Of a stretch of DNA of 64,000 bases, positions 36,729-45,797 are shown piece after piece (position 1 is the first letter of the stretch; every line of letters starts with the position of its first letter). The notes under the pieces were generated by a model. It made no database searches. It had not been told where the DNA came from and saw only the letters and a list, made by a program, of their open reading frames with translations. This stretch comes from Archangium violaceum Cb vi76. GTDB lineage: Bacteria > Myxococcota > Myxococcia > Myxococcales > Myxococcaceae. The stretch is taken from positions 1-64,000 of the forward strand of contig NZ_JPMI01000026.1 in assembly GCF_000733295.1 (NCBI RefSeq), in the 5' to 3' direction. The position numbers and the translations under genes were made by a program.

Positions 36729-38276
36729 TCACGCCCCGTTCCAGGCGTGTCCATGGCGCGCGAGCAACCGGCTGGCATCCGCTGGGCCCCACGTCCCGGC
36801 GGCGTAGTTCGGCTCGGCGCCCGTATGGGACCAGGCGTCCAGCACGGGCGTGACCAGCTCCCAGGCCCGCTCGACCATGTCCTCCCGCGTGTAGAGCGTG
36901 GACACTCCGAGCATTCCGTCCAGCAGCAGCCGCTCGTAGGCCTCCGGGGGTGGCCCCTCGTGGGACGCGGCGTAGAAGCAGCTCATGTCCATGTCGCGCA
37001 CGCGCACCGCCCGCCCCGGCGCCTTCATCGCCACGCGCAGCGTGACGCTCTCGTGCGGTTGGATCCGGATGATGAGCTGGTTGGCGGACATCCTCTCCCG
37101 CTGTCCCGCACCGAAGAGGTTCTCCCTCCCCTCCTTGAACTGCACCACCACCTCGGTGAGGCGCTCCTTCATCCGCTTGCCGGAGCGCACGTAGAAGGGC
37201 ACCCCCGCCCAGCGCGGGTTGTCGAAGCGCATGGTCAGCATCGCGTAGGTCTCCACGCCCGACGTGGGCGAGACCCCCGGCTCCTGGCGGTAGCCAGACA
37301 CGGGAGCGCCCGCGATGAGACCCGGCCCGTACTGCCCGCGCACGCACTCGGCGCGGATGCGCTCGGGGGTGAAGGGCCGTGCCGACTCCAGCACCCGGAC
37401 CTTCTCGTCGCGCACGGCCTCGGGCTCCAGGCTCGCGGGCGGCTCCATCGCGATGAGCGAGAGCACCTGGAAGGCATGATTCTGGATCATGTCCCGCACC
37501 ACCCCCGCCTGCTCGTAGTACCCGCCCCGTCCCTCGACCCCCAATGGCTCGGCACACGTCACCTGGACATGGTCGATGTGCCGGCGGTTCCACAGCGGCT
37601 CGAAGATGCCGTTGGCGAGCCGGAGCACCAGCAGGTTCTGCACCATCTCCTTCCCGAGGTAATGATCCATCCGGTAGATGCGCGACTCGTCGAAGTGCCG
37701 GCGCAGCCGGGTGTTGAGTTGCCGCGCGCTGGGGAGATCCGTCCCGAAGGGCTTCTCGACGACGATGCGTGACCAGCGCCTCGAGTCGGACCTCGTCAGC
37801 CCCGACTCGCCCAGCCGATCCACCACGTCACCGAAGAGCGCGGGCGACACCGCGAGGTAGAAGAGGCGATTGCCCCGAGTCCGGCGCTCCACCTCCACCC
37901 GCTCCAGCAGCCCGCCCAGCCGCGCGTAATCCCCCGCCGAGGAGATATCCAGCGGCACGTAGTAGAGCCCCCGGGCGAACGCGTTCCACGCGGCCGGGTC
38001 CACACCACCTGCCCCGAGCGCCTGCTCGACCGCGGTCCGCATGCGCGAACGGAAGCCCTCGTGTCCCATCGGGACGAGCGCGGTGCCCACCAGGGTGAAC
38101 TCCGCGGGCAACAGCCCCTCCTGGAAGAGCCGGAAGAGCGCCGGGACGAGCTTGCGTCCCGACAAGTCACCCGAGGCACCAAAGAGGATCATCGTGCACG
38201 GCTCGGGAATCTCCCTGGATTGCTCGACGTCCGCCTCGCTCTCGTCCCATGCCCTCACCGCTGATTGCCTCATCAT
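36729..38276 (-). CDS. zwf: Glucose-6-phosphate 1-dehydrogenase
   Basis: 515 residues. Oxidises glucose-6-phosphate to 6-phosphogluconolactone with NAD(P)+, first step of the oxidative pentose phosphate pathway. Hallmarks are the nucleotide motif GASGDLSGRKLVPALF near residue 32, IVVEKPFGTDL and the active-site YRMDHYLGKEMVQN near 200, and GVPFYVRSGKRM. I start at ATG 38276, which has GGGAG upstream and gives the family's usual length; a longer frame adds 39 unrelated residues. It is divergent from the cyclitol operon over a 164-bp gap, so shared control is possible and its pathway supplies sedoheptulose-7-phosphate precursors. Confidence 0.95.
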   Translation of the reverse strand: MMRQSAVRAWDESEADVEQSREIPEPCTMILFGASGDLSGRKLVPALFRLFQEGLLPAEFTLVGTALVPMGHEGFRSRMRTAVEQALGAGGVDPAAWNAFARGLYYVPLDISSAGDYARLGGLLERVEVERRTRGNRLFYLAVSPALFGDVVDRLGESGLTRSDSRRWSRIVVEKPFGTDLPSARQLNTRLRRHFDESRIYRMDHYLGKEMVQNLLVLRLANGIFEPLWNRRHIDHVQVTCAEPLGVEGRGGYYEQAGVVRDMIQNHAFQVLSLIAMEPPASLEPEAVRDEKVRVLESARPFTPERIRAECVRGQYGPGLIAGAPVSGYRQEPGVSPTSGVETYAMLTMRFDNPRWAGVPFYVRSGKRMKERLTEVVVQFKEGRENLFGAGQRERMSANQLIIRIQPHESVTLRVAMKAPGRAVRVRDMDMSCFYAASHEGPPPEAYERLLLDGMLGVSTLYTREDMVERAWELVTPVLDAWSHTGAEPNYAAGTWGPADASRLLARHGHAWNGA

Positions 38277-38440
38277 CCACTCGCTCCCGGTCTTGGCTTC
38301 CTCGTCCTTGCAAGACAGGTCGAGAGGACCCGTGCCGCCTGTGATTCCGGGCCCGGAACCGACCAGGAGGCTGAGCAGCCGGGCACGTCTCACAGAAAAC
38401 GACCCCTGACTCTCCCCCCGCGAACACCGTGGGGGAGATC

Positions 38441-40144
38441 ATGGAAAGAATCAGCAACAGCACCCTCGGACTGCTCGTCCACCAGGTGCGCAGCGGAGAA
38501 CTGGACCGGGAGGGTTTCCTCCAGGCGGCGAAGGAGGCGGGCGTCCCAGCGGAGCGTGCCTGGCAACTGGCCGGGGAAGCCCTGGCCGCCTGGGAGAACC
38601 AGCGCCGGCTGCGAGCGAGCCCCCGAGAGGCCCACGACTTCATCGTCATTGGCGCGGGTTCGGCGGGTTGTGTGCTGGCCGCCCGGTTGTCCGAGGACCC
38701 GGCGAATCACGTGCTGGTCCTCGAGGCTGGCGGCCCTGGCACGAATCCGGACGTGTTCGACCCCTCGCGCTGGCGGTACCTGCTCGGCACGGAGCTGGAC
38801 TGGAGCTACCAGACGGTGCCCCAGCGGCACGCCGCGGACCGGGTCATCCCCTGCCCGCGCGGCAAGATGCTGGGCGGCTGTGCCAGCAACAACGCCAGCG
38901 TCTGGGTACGCGGCCACCGCCAGGACTTCGATAGCTGGGTCGCCCAGGGCAACCCCGGCTGGGATGGCGAGACGGTTCGCCGCATCTTCAAGGAGCTGGA
39001 GGACTACTCGGGCGGCGAGGACGAGTACCGCGGCGTGGGCGGCCCGCTGCGCATCTCCCGGGCGGCCGACCCCCATCCCCTCGCCCACGCCTTCATCGAA
39101 GGCGCCCAACAGGCCGGCGTGCCCATGACCCGCGACTACAACGGCGCGCGGATGGAGGGGGCGGGCTTCTTCGACTTGTGCATCGCCGATGGCGAGCGCT
39201 TCAACGTGGCCCGTGGCCTGCTCTTCCCCGCGATGAGCCGTCCCAACCTGACGGTGCTCACCCACGCCGAGGTGACACGGCTGCTCTTCGAGGGCAACCG
39301 GTGCACCGGCGTGGAGTTCCGCCATGGAGGCCAGGTGCGCCGCGTGCGCGCCACGCGCGAGGTGGTGCTGTCCGCCGGGGCCATCAACTCTCCCAAGATG
39401 CTGATGCAGTCCGGCGTGGGGCCCGCGGACGAGCTCCAGGCGCTGGGCATCCCCGTGGTGCGGCATCTGCCTGGCGTGGGGCAGGACTTGCAGGACCACA
39501 TCCTGGTGGCCGGCATCAACTACGAGAGCAGCGTCCCGCTCCCCAAGCCCCGCGGCAATGGCGCCGAGGCGACGCTGTGGTGGCGCTCCCATGCGGCGCT
39601 CTCGCGCCCCGACATCCAACCCGTCCTCCACGAGTTCCCCCTCGTCACCCCCGAGCTCGGCCCCGTGCCGGACAATGGCTACGCGCTCGTCCCCGGCCTG
39701 GTCCGTCCCGCCTCCCGGGGCCATCTGCGGCTCACCTCCGCCGATCCGCTCGCCCGGCCCATCATCGACATGAACTACCTGGGCCACGAGGCGGACGTCG
39801 AGGCCCTGCGCATCGCCGTGGAGCTGTGCCGGGAGATTGGCGCCTCGCGCGCCTTCGACGGGTTCCGCAAGCGCGAGCTCATGCCCGGACCGCACGGCCG
39901 CGCCGCGACGGTGGAGTGGATCCGCAAGGCCACCACCTGCTTCTTCCACCCCACCAGCACCTGCCGCATGGGCGTGGACGAGCGCGCGGTGGTGGACTCG
40001 CGGCTGCGCGTCCATGGCCTCGAGGGCCTGCGCGTGGCGGATGCGTCGATCATGCCGGAGATCACCTCGGGCCCCACCAACGCCCCCGCCATCCTCATTG
40101 GTGAGCAGGCCTCGCGCTTCATGCTCGCGGCCCGGCACGGATGA
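38441..40144 (+). CDS. GMC-family FAD-dependent oxidoreductase
   Basis: 567 residues. After an unusual 65-residue helical extension the FAD-binding motif DFIVIGAGSAGCVLA begins, then LEAGGPG, GKMLGGCASNNASVWVRGH (GMC signature 1), AGAINSPKMLMQSGVG (signature 2) and the catalytic His pair region FFHPTSTCRMG. Oxidises alcohols such as choline, glucose or cyclic polyols. ATG 38441 has GGGGGAG before it; a GTG 12 bases earlier overlaps that site. First gene of the co-directional cyclitol cluster, where it may oxidise a ring hydroxyl. Confidence 0.9.
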   Translation: MERISNSTLGLLVHQVRSGELDREGFLQAAKEAGVPAERAWQLAGEALAAWENQRRLRASPREAHDFIVIGAGSAGCVLAARLSEDPANHVLVLEAGGPGTNPDVFDPSRWRYLLGTELDWSYQTVPQRHAADRVIPCPRGKMLGGCASNNASVWVRGHRQDFDSWVAQGNPGWDGETVRRIFKELEDYSGGEDEYRGVGGPLRISRAADPHPLAHAFIEGAQQAGVPMTRDYNGARMEGAGFFDLCIADGERFNVARGLLFPAMSRPNLTVLTHAEVTRLLFEGNRCTGVEFRHGGQVRRVRATREVVLSAGAINSPKMLMQSGVGPADELQALGIPVVRHLPGVGQDLQDHILVAGINYESSVPLPKPRGNGAEATLWWRSHAALSRPDIQPVLHEFPLVTPELGPVPDNGYALVPGLVRPASRGHLRLTSADPLARPIIDMNYLGHEADVEALRIAVELCREIGASRAFDGFRKRELMPGPHGRAATVEWIRKATTCFFHPTSTCRMGVDERAVVDSRLRVHGLEGLRVADASIMPEITSGPTNAPAILIGEQASRFMLAARHG

Positions 40145-40210
40145 CCGTCGTCACATCCGCACCCCCTTCACTCCCTCCAGACAAGTCGCGCGACACACGC
40201 CGGCTTCCCA

Positions 40211-40222
40211 CCCCCCCCCCCC
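40211..40222 (+). repeat. Run of 12 cytosines upstream of the cyclase gene
   Basis: A 12-base C tract lies 22 bases before the start codon of the sugar phosphate cyclase. Homopolymers of this length are rare and prone to slippage; here a change would alter the leader, not the reading frame. Confidence 0.6.
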
Positions 40223-40244
40223 ACATCGCCACAGGAGAGGAACC

Positions 40245-41435
40245 TTGACTCACGACATGTCACGTACCTGGATCGTCAATGCGGCCCTGCCCGTCCACTA
40301 TCAGGTGCGGGTGGTCGATGGCGTGTTCGATCCCCGCAGCCAGGCCCTGCTGGAGGCGGGCGCCACCCAGCGCACCGGGACGCTCCGCAGGCTGGTGGTG
40401 ATCGACGCCGAGGTGGACCGCCTCTATGGCGTCCAGCTCCGCCACTACTTCCAGCACCACGGCGTGAAGCACCAGATCATCTCGCTGCCCATCTCCGAGA
40501 CGGAGAAGAACATGGAGTCCGTCTTCGCCGTGGTGAAGGGCATCAACGAGTTCGGCATCTCGCGCCGCCATGAGCCCATCATCGCCATTGGCGGAGGCGT
40601 CCTCATGGACATCGTCGGGCTCGCCGCGAGCCTCTACCGCCGCAGCACTCCGTATGTGCGGGTGCCCACCACGCTCATCGGACTGGTGGACGCCGGCGTG
40701 GGCGCCAAGACGGGCGTCAACCACTCCGCGCACAAGAACCGGCTCGGCACGTACTTCCCCGCCCGGGACACGCTGCTGGACCGCGGCTTCCTGAAGACGG
40801 TGGACACCCGGCACATCGTCAACGGCCTCGCGGAGATCCTGAAGATCGCCCTCATCAAGGACCGGGCCCTGTTCGAGCTGCTCGATCGCCACGGCACCAC
40901 GCTCATCACGGAGCGCCTGCAGGGCAGGACCCCCGAGAGCAACCGCGCCGCCACCCAGGTCATCGAGCGGGCCATCACGGGAATGCTCGAGGAGCTGGAG
41001 ATGAACCTGTGGGAGCACAAGCTCGAGCGCGTGGTCGACTACGGCCACTCCTTCAGCCCCACCATCGAGATGCTGGCCCTGCCCGAGCTGCTGCACGGTG
41101 AGGCGGTGAACATCGACATGGCGCTGACCACGCTGATCTCCGTCCAGCGCGGGATGATCACCCCCAATGAGCGGGACCGGATCTTCGCGCTCATGCGCAA
41201 GCTGGAGCTGCCCGTGTACCACCGGACCTGCGAGCCGGCGGTGCTGGTGGACGCCCTGGCCGACACCGTCCGCCACCGCGACGGGCTCCAGCGGCTGCCG
41301 CTGGCCATGGGCATCGGCTCGGCGTGCTTCGTCAATGACGTCACGCCGGAGGAGATGACCGCCGCGGCCACCGCCCTCCGGGAGATGGACGCCTCCTCCG
41401 GCTCCGCGCCCATATGGGAGGCCGCCCATGCGTGA
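40245..41435 (+). CDS. Sugar phosphate cyclase (sedoheptulose-7-phosphate cyclase type)
   Basis: 396 residues from TTG 40245 (AGGAGAGG at proper spacing; ATG 40257 is the alternative but lies far from that site). Belongs to the dehydroquinate synthase superfamily: NAD loop AIGGGVLMDIVGLAASLYRR, VPTTLIGLVDAGVGAKTGVN, zinc ligands in NGLAEILKIALIKD, VVDYGHSFSPTIEM and LHGEAVNIDMAL. DHQ synthases carry a GHTFGHAIE-type motif at the YGHSFSPTIEM site, so this is rather a 2-epi-valiolone/2-epi-5-epi-valiolone synthase cyclising sedoheptulose 7-phosphate. A 2-epi-valiolone synthase is known from Stigmatella aurantiaca. It commits the operon to a C7-cyclitol. Which epimer is formed cannot be read here. 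Confidence 0.88.
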   Translation: MTHDMSRTWIVNAALPVHYQVRVVDGVFDPRSQALLEAGATQRTGTLRRLVVIDAEVDRLYGVQLRHYFQHHGVKHQIISLPISETEKNMESVFAVVKGINEFGISRRHEPIIAIGGGVLMDIVGLAASLYRRSTPYVRVPTTLIGLVDAGVGAKTGVNHSAHKNRLGTYFPARDTLLDRGFLKTVDTRHIVNGLAEILKIALIKDRALFELLDRHGTTLITERLQGRTPESNRAATQVIERAITGMLEELEMNLWEHKLERVVDYGHSFSPTIEMLALPELLHGEAVNIDMALTTLISVQRGMITPNERDRIFALMRKLELPVYHRTCEPAVLVDALADTVRHRDGLQRLPLAMGIGSACFVNDVTPEEMTAAATALREMDASSGSAPIWEAAHA

Positions 41436-42183
41436 GGGAGTGATCATCGGAGATCTCGAGGATCCCTCCGTGGTCCACGGCGTGCACGGCACCACGGGGC
41501 TCTCCCAGTGGAAGTGCCTGGCACGGCGGGCCGGGCTGTTCGGCGCGTGGGAGGCGGTGGAGTGGGCGTGGATTCCGCCGGGCGGCGTCAGCGGCGAGCA
41601 CGTGCACACCCGCACCGAGGAACTCTACTTCATCCTCACGGGCCGCGGAGAGATGACGCTCGACGGCAAGCCGCACCCGGTGGGCCCGGGCAGCCTCATC
41701 CTGACGGGCCTGGGGACGAAGCATGGCCTGCGCAACGTCGGAGACGTGGGCCTGGGCTGGCTGGTGATCGAACTGCTGAGCCCCCACACCGCGGCGGTGT
41801 TGCGCGGCGCGGAGCCCCCGGGCCGTGCCCCCCGGCCCCCTACCCAACGAGGAGAAGAAGACGTGACGAACGCCGTGGTTCTCAACCTGCGTCAGACCTA
41901 CGAAGTGAATCCTCGCGGCGTCTTCACCGGACCGCTGCGCAGCATCCGCCTGGTGAACCTGAAGCCCGGGCAGCGGGCGGAGCTGTCCGCCGCGGGCGAG
42001 GAGCACACCCTGTTCACCACCAGTGGCTCCGGGGAGATCTCCTCGGACGAGGGGGCCATCCCCCTGAAGTACGGCGTCTCCGTCACGCTGCCCCTGGGCA
42101 CGGGGATGACCGTCACCGCCGGTGACGCGGGGCTGGAGTATTTCCTGGCGAGCCTCGAGGTGCCGGGAGGTGGAGCGCGATGA
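41428..42183 (+). CDS. Bicupin protein
   Basis: 251 residues, two cupin barrels. The first (30-125) has GGVSGEHVHTRTEELYFILT and the second motif GPGSLILTGLGTKHGL, keeping the His/Glu metal ligands. The second (150-245) lacks most of them (ELSAAGEEHTLFTTSGSGEI), so probably one active site. Such proteins act as isomerases, dioxygenases or binding proteins. Overlaps the cyclase stop by eight bases and the next gene by four, i.e. same operon. Likely reshapes or isomerises the cyclitol. Confidence 0.8.
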   Translation: MREGVIIGDLEDPSVVHGVHGTTGLSQWKCLARRAGLFGAWEAVEWAWIPPGGVSGEHVHTRTEELYFILTGRGEMTLDGKPHPVGPGSLILTGLGTKHGLRNVGDVGLGWLVIELLSPHTAAVLRGAEPPGRAPRPPTQRGEEDVTNAVVLNLRQTYEVNPRGVFTGPLRSIRLVNLKPGQRAELSAAGEEHTLFTTSGSGEISSDEGAIPLKYGVSVTLPLGTGMTVTAGDAGLEYFLASLEVPGGGAR

Positions 42184-42563
42184 TCATCTCCACCATCGAC
42201 AGGACCTCCCGCACGCGCCAGGGCGGCGAGGAGATCCGCTGGCGCTCCCTGGCACGGCGCGGGATGTTGCATTCCGAGTGCGATTCCGTCGACTACGTGC
42301 GGCTGTCGCCGGGGACCGAGTTCGCGCTCCGAGGCCGCGAGGGCACCGAGAGTACCTGGTTCGTCCTCGCGGGCTCGGGGCTGCTGCGGGAGCAGGGCTC
42401 CGAGGCCGGGGAACGAACCCTCGACGCCGGCGAGCTGGTGCTCCTGCCCACCGGGGCGGACGCCCGCATCACCAGTGGGGCTGACGGCCTGGAGCTGCTC
42501 TGGCTCGTCGTGATGCCCCGCTCCATCTCCCAATCCCTGCCCATGAGGAGGCCCGTGGCATGA
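42180..42563 (+). CDS. Small single-domain cupin-like protein
   Basis: 127 residues forming one short cupin barrel (VDYVRLSPGTEFALRGREG, STWFVLAGSGLLREQG, LDAGELVLLPTGADARI). The first-motif His residues are absent (FALRGREGTESTWFV), so a metal site is doubtful and a binding or structural role is plausible. Its ATG overlaps the preceding stop and its stop overlaps the dehydrogenase start (both by four bases), giving strong translational coupling. Confidence 0.75.
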   Translation: MIISTIDRTSRTRQGGEEIRWRSLARRGMLHSECDSVDYVRLSPGTEFALRGREGTESTWFVLAGSGLLREQGSEAGERTLDAGELVLLPTGADARITSGADGLELLWLVVMPRSISQSLPMRRPVA

Positions 42564-43621
42564 GTACGATGGCAACAGGAGCCTGGCCGGAAGGCTCGAT
42601 GACAGCGGTGGCGATCACAGCGCCGGGACGGGTCGAGCTCACCCGGATTCCCATCCCGGGACCCCGGCCGGACGAGGTGTTGATCCGCCCCTCGTACGTC
42701 GGGCTGTGCGGAACCGATCTGGAGCTGCTGCACGGCACCGCCTCGTACCTGCGGGATGGCCGGGCGAGCCTTCCGCTGGTGTTCGGCCACGAGTGGTGTG
42801 GCCAGGTGGCCGCCGTGGGCAAGGAGGTGCGAGGGATTTCGGTGGGCAACCGGGTGGTGGGCCAGACGATGGTTCCCTGCGGCCTGTGCCGGATGTGCCA
42901 CCGAGGACAGCGGGCGCACTGCGAGCGGCTGGTGGAGGTGGGCCTGTATGGCCTGCAGGGCGCCGCGGCCGAGTACATCCGCATGCCCATGCGTTCGCTC
43001 ACCGCGTTGCCGGAGGCCCTCTCCGACGTGAACGCCGCGTTCATCGAGCCGACGGTCACCGTGGTGGGTGGCTTCGACAAGGCCGGCTGCGGCCTGAAGG
43101 ACGAGGTCGCCGTGGTGGGGACCGGAACCATCGGCCTGCTCGCCGTGCAGCTCGCCTCGCGGATGGCCCGGCACGTGGATGCGATCGGCATCGACGAGGC
43201 GGGGCTGAAGCTGGCCGCCGCCTGCGGTGCCCGGCGCACGCTGCGGCCCGAGCAGGCCCGGAGCGGGGCCTACTCGCTGGTCATCGAGGCTTCCGGCTCC
43301 TCGCGGGCCTTCCTGCGCGGCGTGGAGCTCGCCGCGACGGGTGGCCGGGTGGCGGTGGTGGGCGTCGCGAACGAGCCGGTGTCTGGTTTCGTGCCGGGGG
43401 AGCTCGTCCTGCGTGGAGTCGATCTGCTCGGCATCCGGCATGGCCTGGACTACTACGACCGGACGATCCAGCTCTTCGTCGATGGCGTGCTGGACGCGAA
43501 GCCGCTGATCGCCGGAGTGCTCTCGCCGGGACAGGCCGCGCACGCCTTCGAGCTGCTCGAGCATGGCCGCTCGGGTCCCCCCAAGGTGCTGCTGCGCTTC
43601 AACGAAGGGAGGACGTCATGA
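42560..43621 (+). CDS. Zinc-dependent medium-chain alcohol dehydrogenase
   Basis: 353 residues. Catalytic zinc ligands in GLCGTDLELLHG and FGHEWCGQV, and four structural-zinc Cys in CGLCRMCHRGQRAHC, are all present. The Rossmann motif VVGTGTIGLLAVQLA comes near residue 187. Closest in pattern to sorbitol/threonine dehydrogenase-type polyol enzymes. Within the cyclitol operon it would oxidise or reduce a ring hydroxyl or a side-chain alcohol. Overlaps both neighbours by four bases. Confidence 0.9.
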   Translation: MSTMATGAWPEGSMTAVAITAPGRVELTRIPIPGPRPDEVLIRPSYVGLCGTDLELLHGTASYLRDGRASLPLVFGHEWCGQVAAVGKEVRGISVGNRVVGQTMVPCGLCRMCHRGQRAHCERLVEVGLYGLQGAAAEYIRMPMRSLTALPEALSDVNAAFIEPTVTVVGGFDKAGCGLKDEVAVVGTGTIGLLAVQLASRMARHVDAIGIDEAGLKLAAACGARRTLRPEQARSGAYSLVIEASGSSRAFLRGVELAATGGRVAVVGVANEPVSGFVPGELVLRGVDLLGIRHGLDYYDRTIQLFVDGVLDAKPLIAGVLSPGQAAHAFELLEHGRSGPPKVLLRFNEGRTS

Positions 43622-44370
43622 TCCGGCGAACCCTCGAGCGGACTGGCGGCGTGCAGTGGCTGGTCAACCGGGAGCTCATCCCCGAGGCGCTCGGAATGCT
43701 GATGATCCACGAGCTGTCCGGGGGAAGCGTGCTCCCGGAGCACAGCCTGCCGGGAGCCGAGTCGGTCACCTTCTTGTTGTCCGGCAAGGGGGACTGGCGC
43801 GCGAACGGGCACACCTGGCGGCTGACCCCTGGCGAGGGCGTGTTCAATGCGCCGGGGACCCGCCGCGCCTTCGAGACCGAGCACGGCCAGGACACGATGC
43901 TCCTGGTGGTGTACGGCGGAACCAACGACCCGCGGGACGCGAAGCCCCACGAGGCGCACAGCGCCGGCAGCGGGTGCCGCATCTCCCGGACGGCGGACCA
44001 GGGCAACCACAGTCCCCTGGGCGAGGCCGGTGGCTTCATCGACATGGGCGTGCACTGGCTGGCGACGAGCCAGACCGTCGGCACGCGCTCGGTGGTCGTG
44101 GCCACCTCGACGTTCACCCCGGGAGGCAGCCACCAGCTCCACCGGCACCCGAATGCCGATGAGTTCTTCCTGGTGCTGCAAGGCGGTGGCGAGCACCTCA
44201 CGAAGGACGGCCCGGTGCGGTTGAACCCGGGCGACCTGGCCTACATCCCGGCCGGCGAATGGCACGGATTCCAGACCGATCCCGGCGTCACCACCCGGAC
44301 GGTCTACGGCTACCTGGGCGCGGGAAGCCTCGCCCAGGCTGGATACGAATTGCTGGAGGAAGAGACATGA
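43618..44370 (+). CDS. Bicupin protein
   Basis: 250 residues with two cupin domains. The N-terminal one (30-95) reads HELSGGSVLPEHSLPGAESV, FLLSGKGDWRANGHTW, the C-terminal one (150-230) reads TFTPGGSHQLHRHPNADEFF then LVLQGGG and GDLAYIPAGEWHGF with a full His/His/Glu/His metal set. The second barrel is therefore likely catalytic. Different from the earlier cupins in sequence, so not a simple duplication. ATG 43618 overlaps the dehydrogenase stop by four bases. Confidence 0.8.
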   Translation: MIRRTLERTGGVQWLVNRELIPEALGMLMIHELSGGSVLPEHSLPGAESVTFLLSGKGDWRANGHTWRLTPGEGVFNAPGTRRAFETEHGQDTMLLVVYGGTNDPRDAKPHEAHSAGSGCRISRTADQGNHSPLGEAGGFIDMGVHWLATSQTVGTRSVVVATSTFTPGGSHQLHRHPNADEFFLVLQGGGEHLTKDGPVRLNPGDLAYIPAGEWHGFQTDPGVTTRTVYGYLGAGSLAQAGYELLEEET

Positions 44371-45149
44371 ACGAGCGAATCGCCATCGTGACCGGTGCCA
44401 GCTCCGGCATCGGCAAGGCCACCGCCATCGCCCTGGCCCAGAAGGGCTTCGATGTCGGGATTGGTTTCAACTCGAACGCGGAGGGAGCCCGGCAGGTCGC
44501 CGCGGAGGTGGAGGCCCACGGCGTACGGGCCCTGGCCTTCCGCATGGACCTGACGGACCCGAGCGCCGCCGCGGAGGCGGTGGAACGGGCGGCCAGCGAG
44601 CTGGGCGGAGTGGATGTCTTCGTCAACAACGCCGGGGTCAACCGCCGCGCCTCGTTCCTCGAGGAGACGCCGGAGGACTGGCAGCGCATCCTCACCATCA
44701 ACACCACCGGCCCCTTCCTGTGTGCCCAGGTGGCGGCGCGCCGCATGGTGGCTCGAGGGCGGGGCGGGCGCATCGTCAACGTGACGTCCGTGCACGAGCT
44801 GGTGCCCATCCGGGGAGGTTCCTCCTACTGCGCCTCCAAGGGCGGGCTGGGCCTGCTCACCAAGGTGATGGCCCTGGAGCTGGCGCCGCATGGCATCACC
44901 GTCAACGCGGTCAGCCCGGGAGAGACGGCCACGCCGATGAACGGAGTCCCCGAGAGCCGTGACGCGGCGGAGCTCTCCCGGCCCGCGATTCCCATGGGCC
45001 GGCCCGGGCGCTCCCGCGAGGTCGCGGCGCTCATCGCCCACCTGGCGGAACCTGACGCCGCCTACATCACGGGCGTCACCGTCACCGTGGATGGCGGGCT
45101 GCTGTTGATGAGCGCCATCGCCAACCAGGAGTACGCGGGCCGCCCGTAA
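44367..45149 (+). CDS. Short-chain dehydrogenase/reductase
   Basis: 260-residue classical SDR: TGASSGIGKATAIALA at the N-terminus, NNAGVN, the Ser of NVTSVHEL, the catalytic YCASKGGL and the C-terminal GVTVTVDGG. It has the sequence character of 3-oxoacyl-ACP reductase/glucose dehydrogenase-like SDRs that accept sugars and cyclitols. Overlaps the cupin by four bases. Probably the second redox enzyme that acts on the ring. Confidence 0.9.
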   Translation: MNERIAIVTGASSGIGKATAIALAQKGFDVGIGFNSNAEGARQVAAEVEAHGVRALAFRMDLTDPSAAAEAVERAASELGGVDVFVNNAGVNRRASFLEETPEDWQRILTINTTGPFLCAQVAARRMVARGRGGRIVNVTSVHELVPIRGGSSYCASKGGLGLLTKVMALELAPHGITVNAVSPGETATPMNGVPESRDAAELSRPAIPMGRPGRSREVAALIAHLAEPDAAYITGVTVTVDGGLLLMSAIANQEYAGRP

Positions 45150-45200
45150 TCACATTCCAATCGAAATGGATTCAACCCAGACACACGAAAGGACTTCCTC

Positions 45201-45758
45201 ATGAGCCGTACCAGCCAGGGCATTCCCGGAGCACGCAACGTCCACCACCTCGCCTATACCGTTCCCAATCTGGATCAGGCGGTCGACTTCTTCGTCAACG
45301 TCCTGGGTGCCGAGCTGCTGTACCGGATCGGCCCCGTCGAGGACACGAAGAGCGACTGGATGACGCGCCAGCTCAACGTGCACCCCCGGGCCTCGACGCA
45401 CATCGCCATGCTCCGCTTCGGGCCCGTCACCAACCTCGAGCTGTTCGAGTACACGGCGCCCGAGCAGCGGCGGGAGCTCCCGCGCAACAGCGACTGGGGC
45501 GGCCATCACCTGGCCATCGACGTGGAGGACGTGGATGCCGCGGTCGACTACCTCCGCTCGGTGCCCGGCGTGAAGATCCTCGGCGAGCCGCAGACCCTCA
45601 CCGAGGGGCCCATCGCCGGTGACCGCTGGGTCTATTTCCTGACCCCGTGGGGCATGCAGATGGAGGTCCTGAACATGCCCAGGGGAATGCCTTACGAGAA
45701 GGACACCGATGCCCGCCTGTTCGGGCCATGCAAGCCCTGGAACGACCGGAGCGAGTGA
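45201..45758 (+). CDS. VOC (glyoxalase)-superfamily protein
   Basis: 185 residues with two betaalphabetabetabeta units: ARNVHHLAYTVPNLDQAVDF, FVNVLGAELLYRIG; then THIAMLRFG..LELFEY; WGGHHLAIDVEDVDAAVDYL; FLTPWGMQMEVLNM. Metal ligands are the His of HHLAY, Glu of LELFEY, His of GGHHLAI and Glu of MQMEVL. Validamycin-type pathways use a VOC epimerase (ValD) on 2-epi-5-epi-valiolone, so an epimerase of the cyclitol intermediate is a reasonable inference. AAGGA lies before ATG 45201; separated by 51 bp from the SDR, then the operon terminator follows. Confidence 0.82.
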   Translation: MSRTSQGIPGARNVHHLAYTVPNLDQAVDFFVNVLGAELLYRIGPVEDTKSDWMTRQLNVHPRASTHIAMLRFGPVTNLELFEYTAPEQRRELPRNSDWGGHHLAIDVEDVDAAVDYLRSVPGVKILGEPQTLTEGPIAGDRWVYFLTPWGMQMEVLNMPRGMPYEKDTDARLFGPCKPWNDRSE

Positions 45759-45769
45759 GCCGAAGGGGG

Positions 45770-45797
45770 AGGCCGGGAGCAATCCTCCCGGCCTTTC
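45770..45797 (+). terminator. Operon terminator after the cyclitol genes
   Basis: AGGCCGGGAG-caatc-CTCCCGGCCT followed by TTTCCCC: a ten-pair GC-rich stem with a short T-run eleven bases after the VOC stop. It marks the end of the cluster and separates it from the lyase-like gene. Confidence 0.8.
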
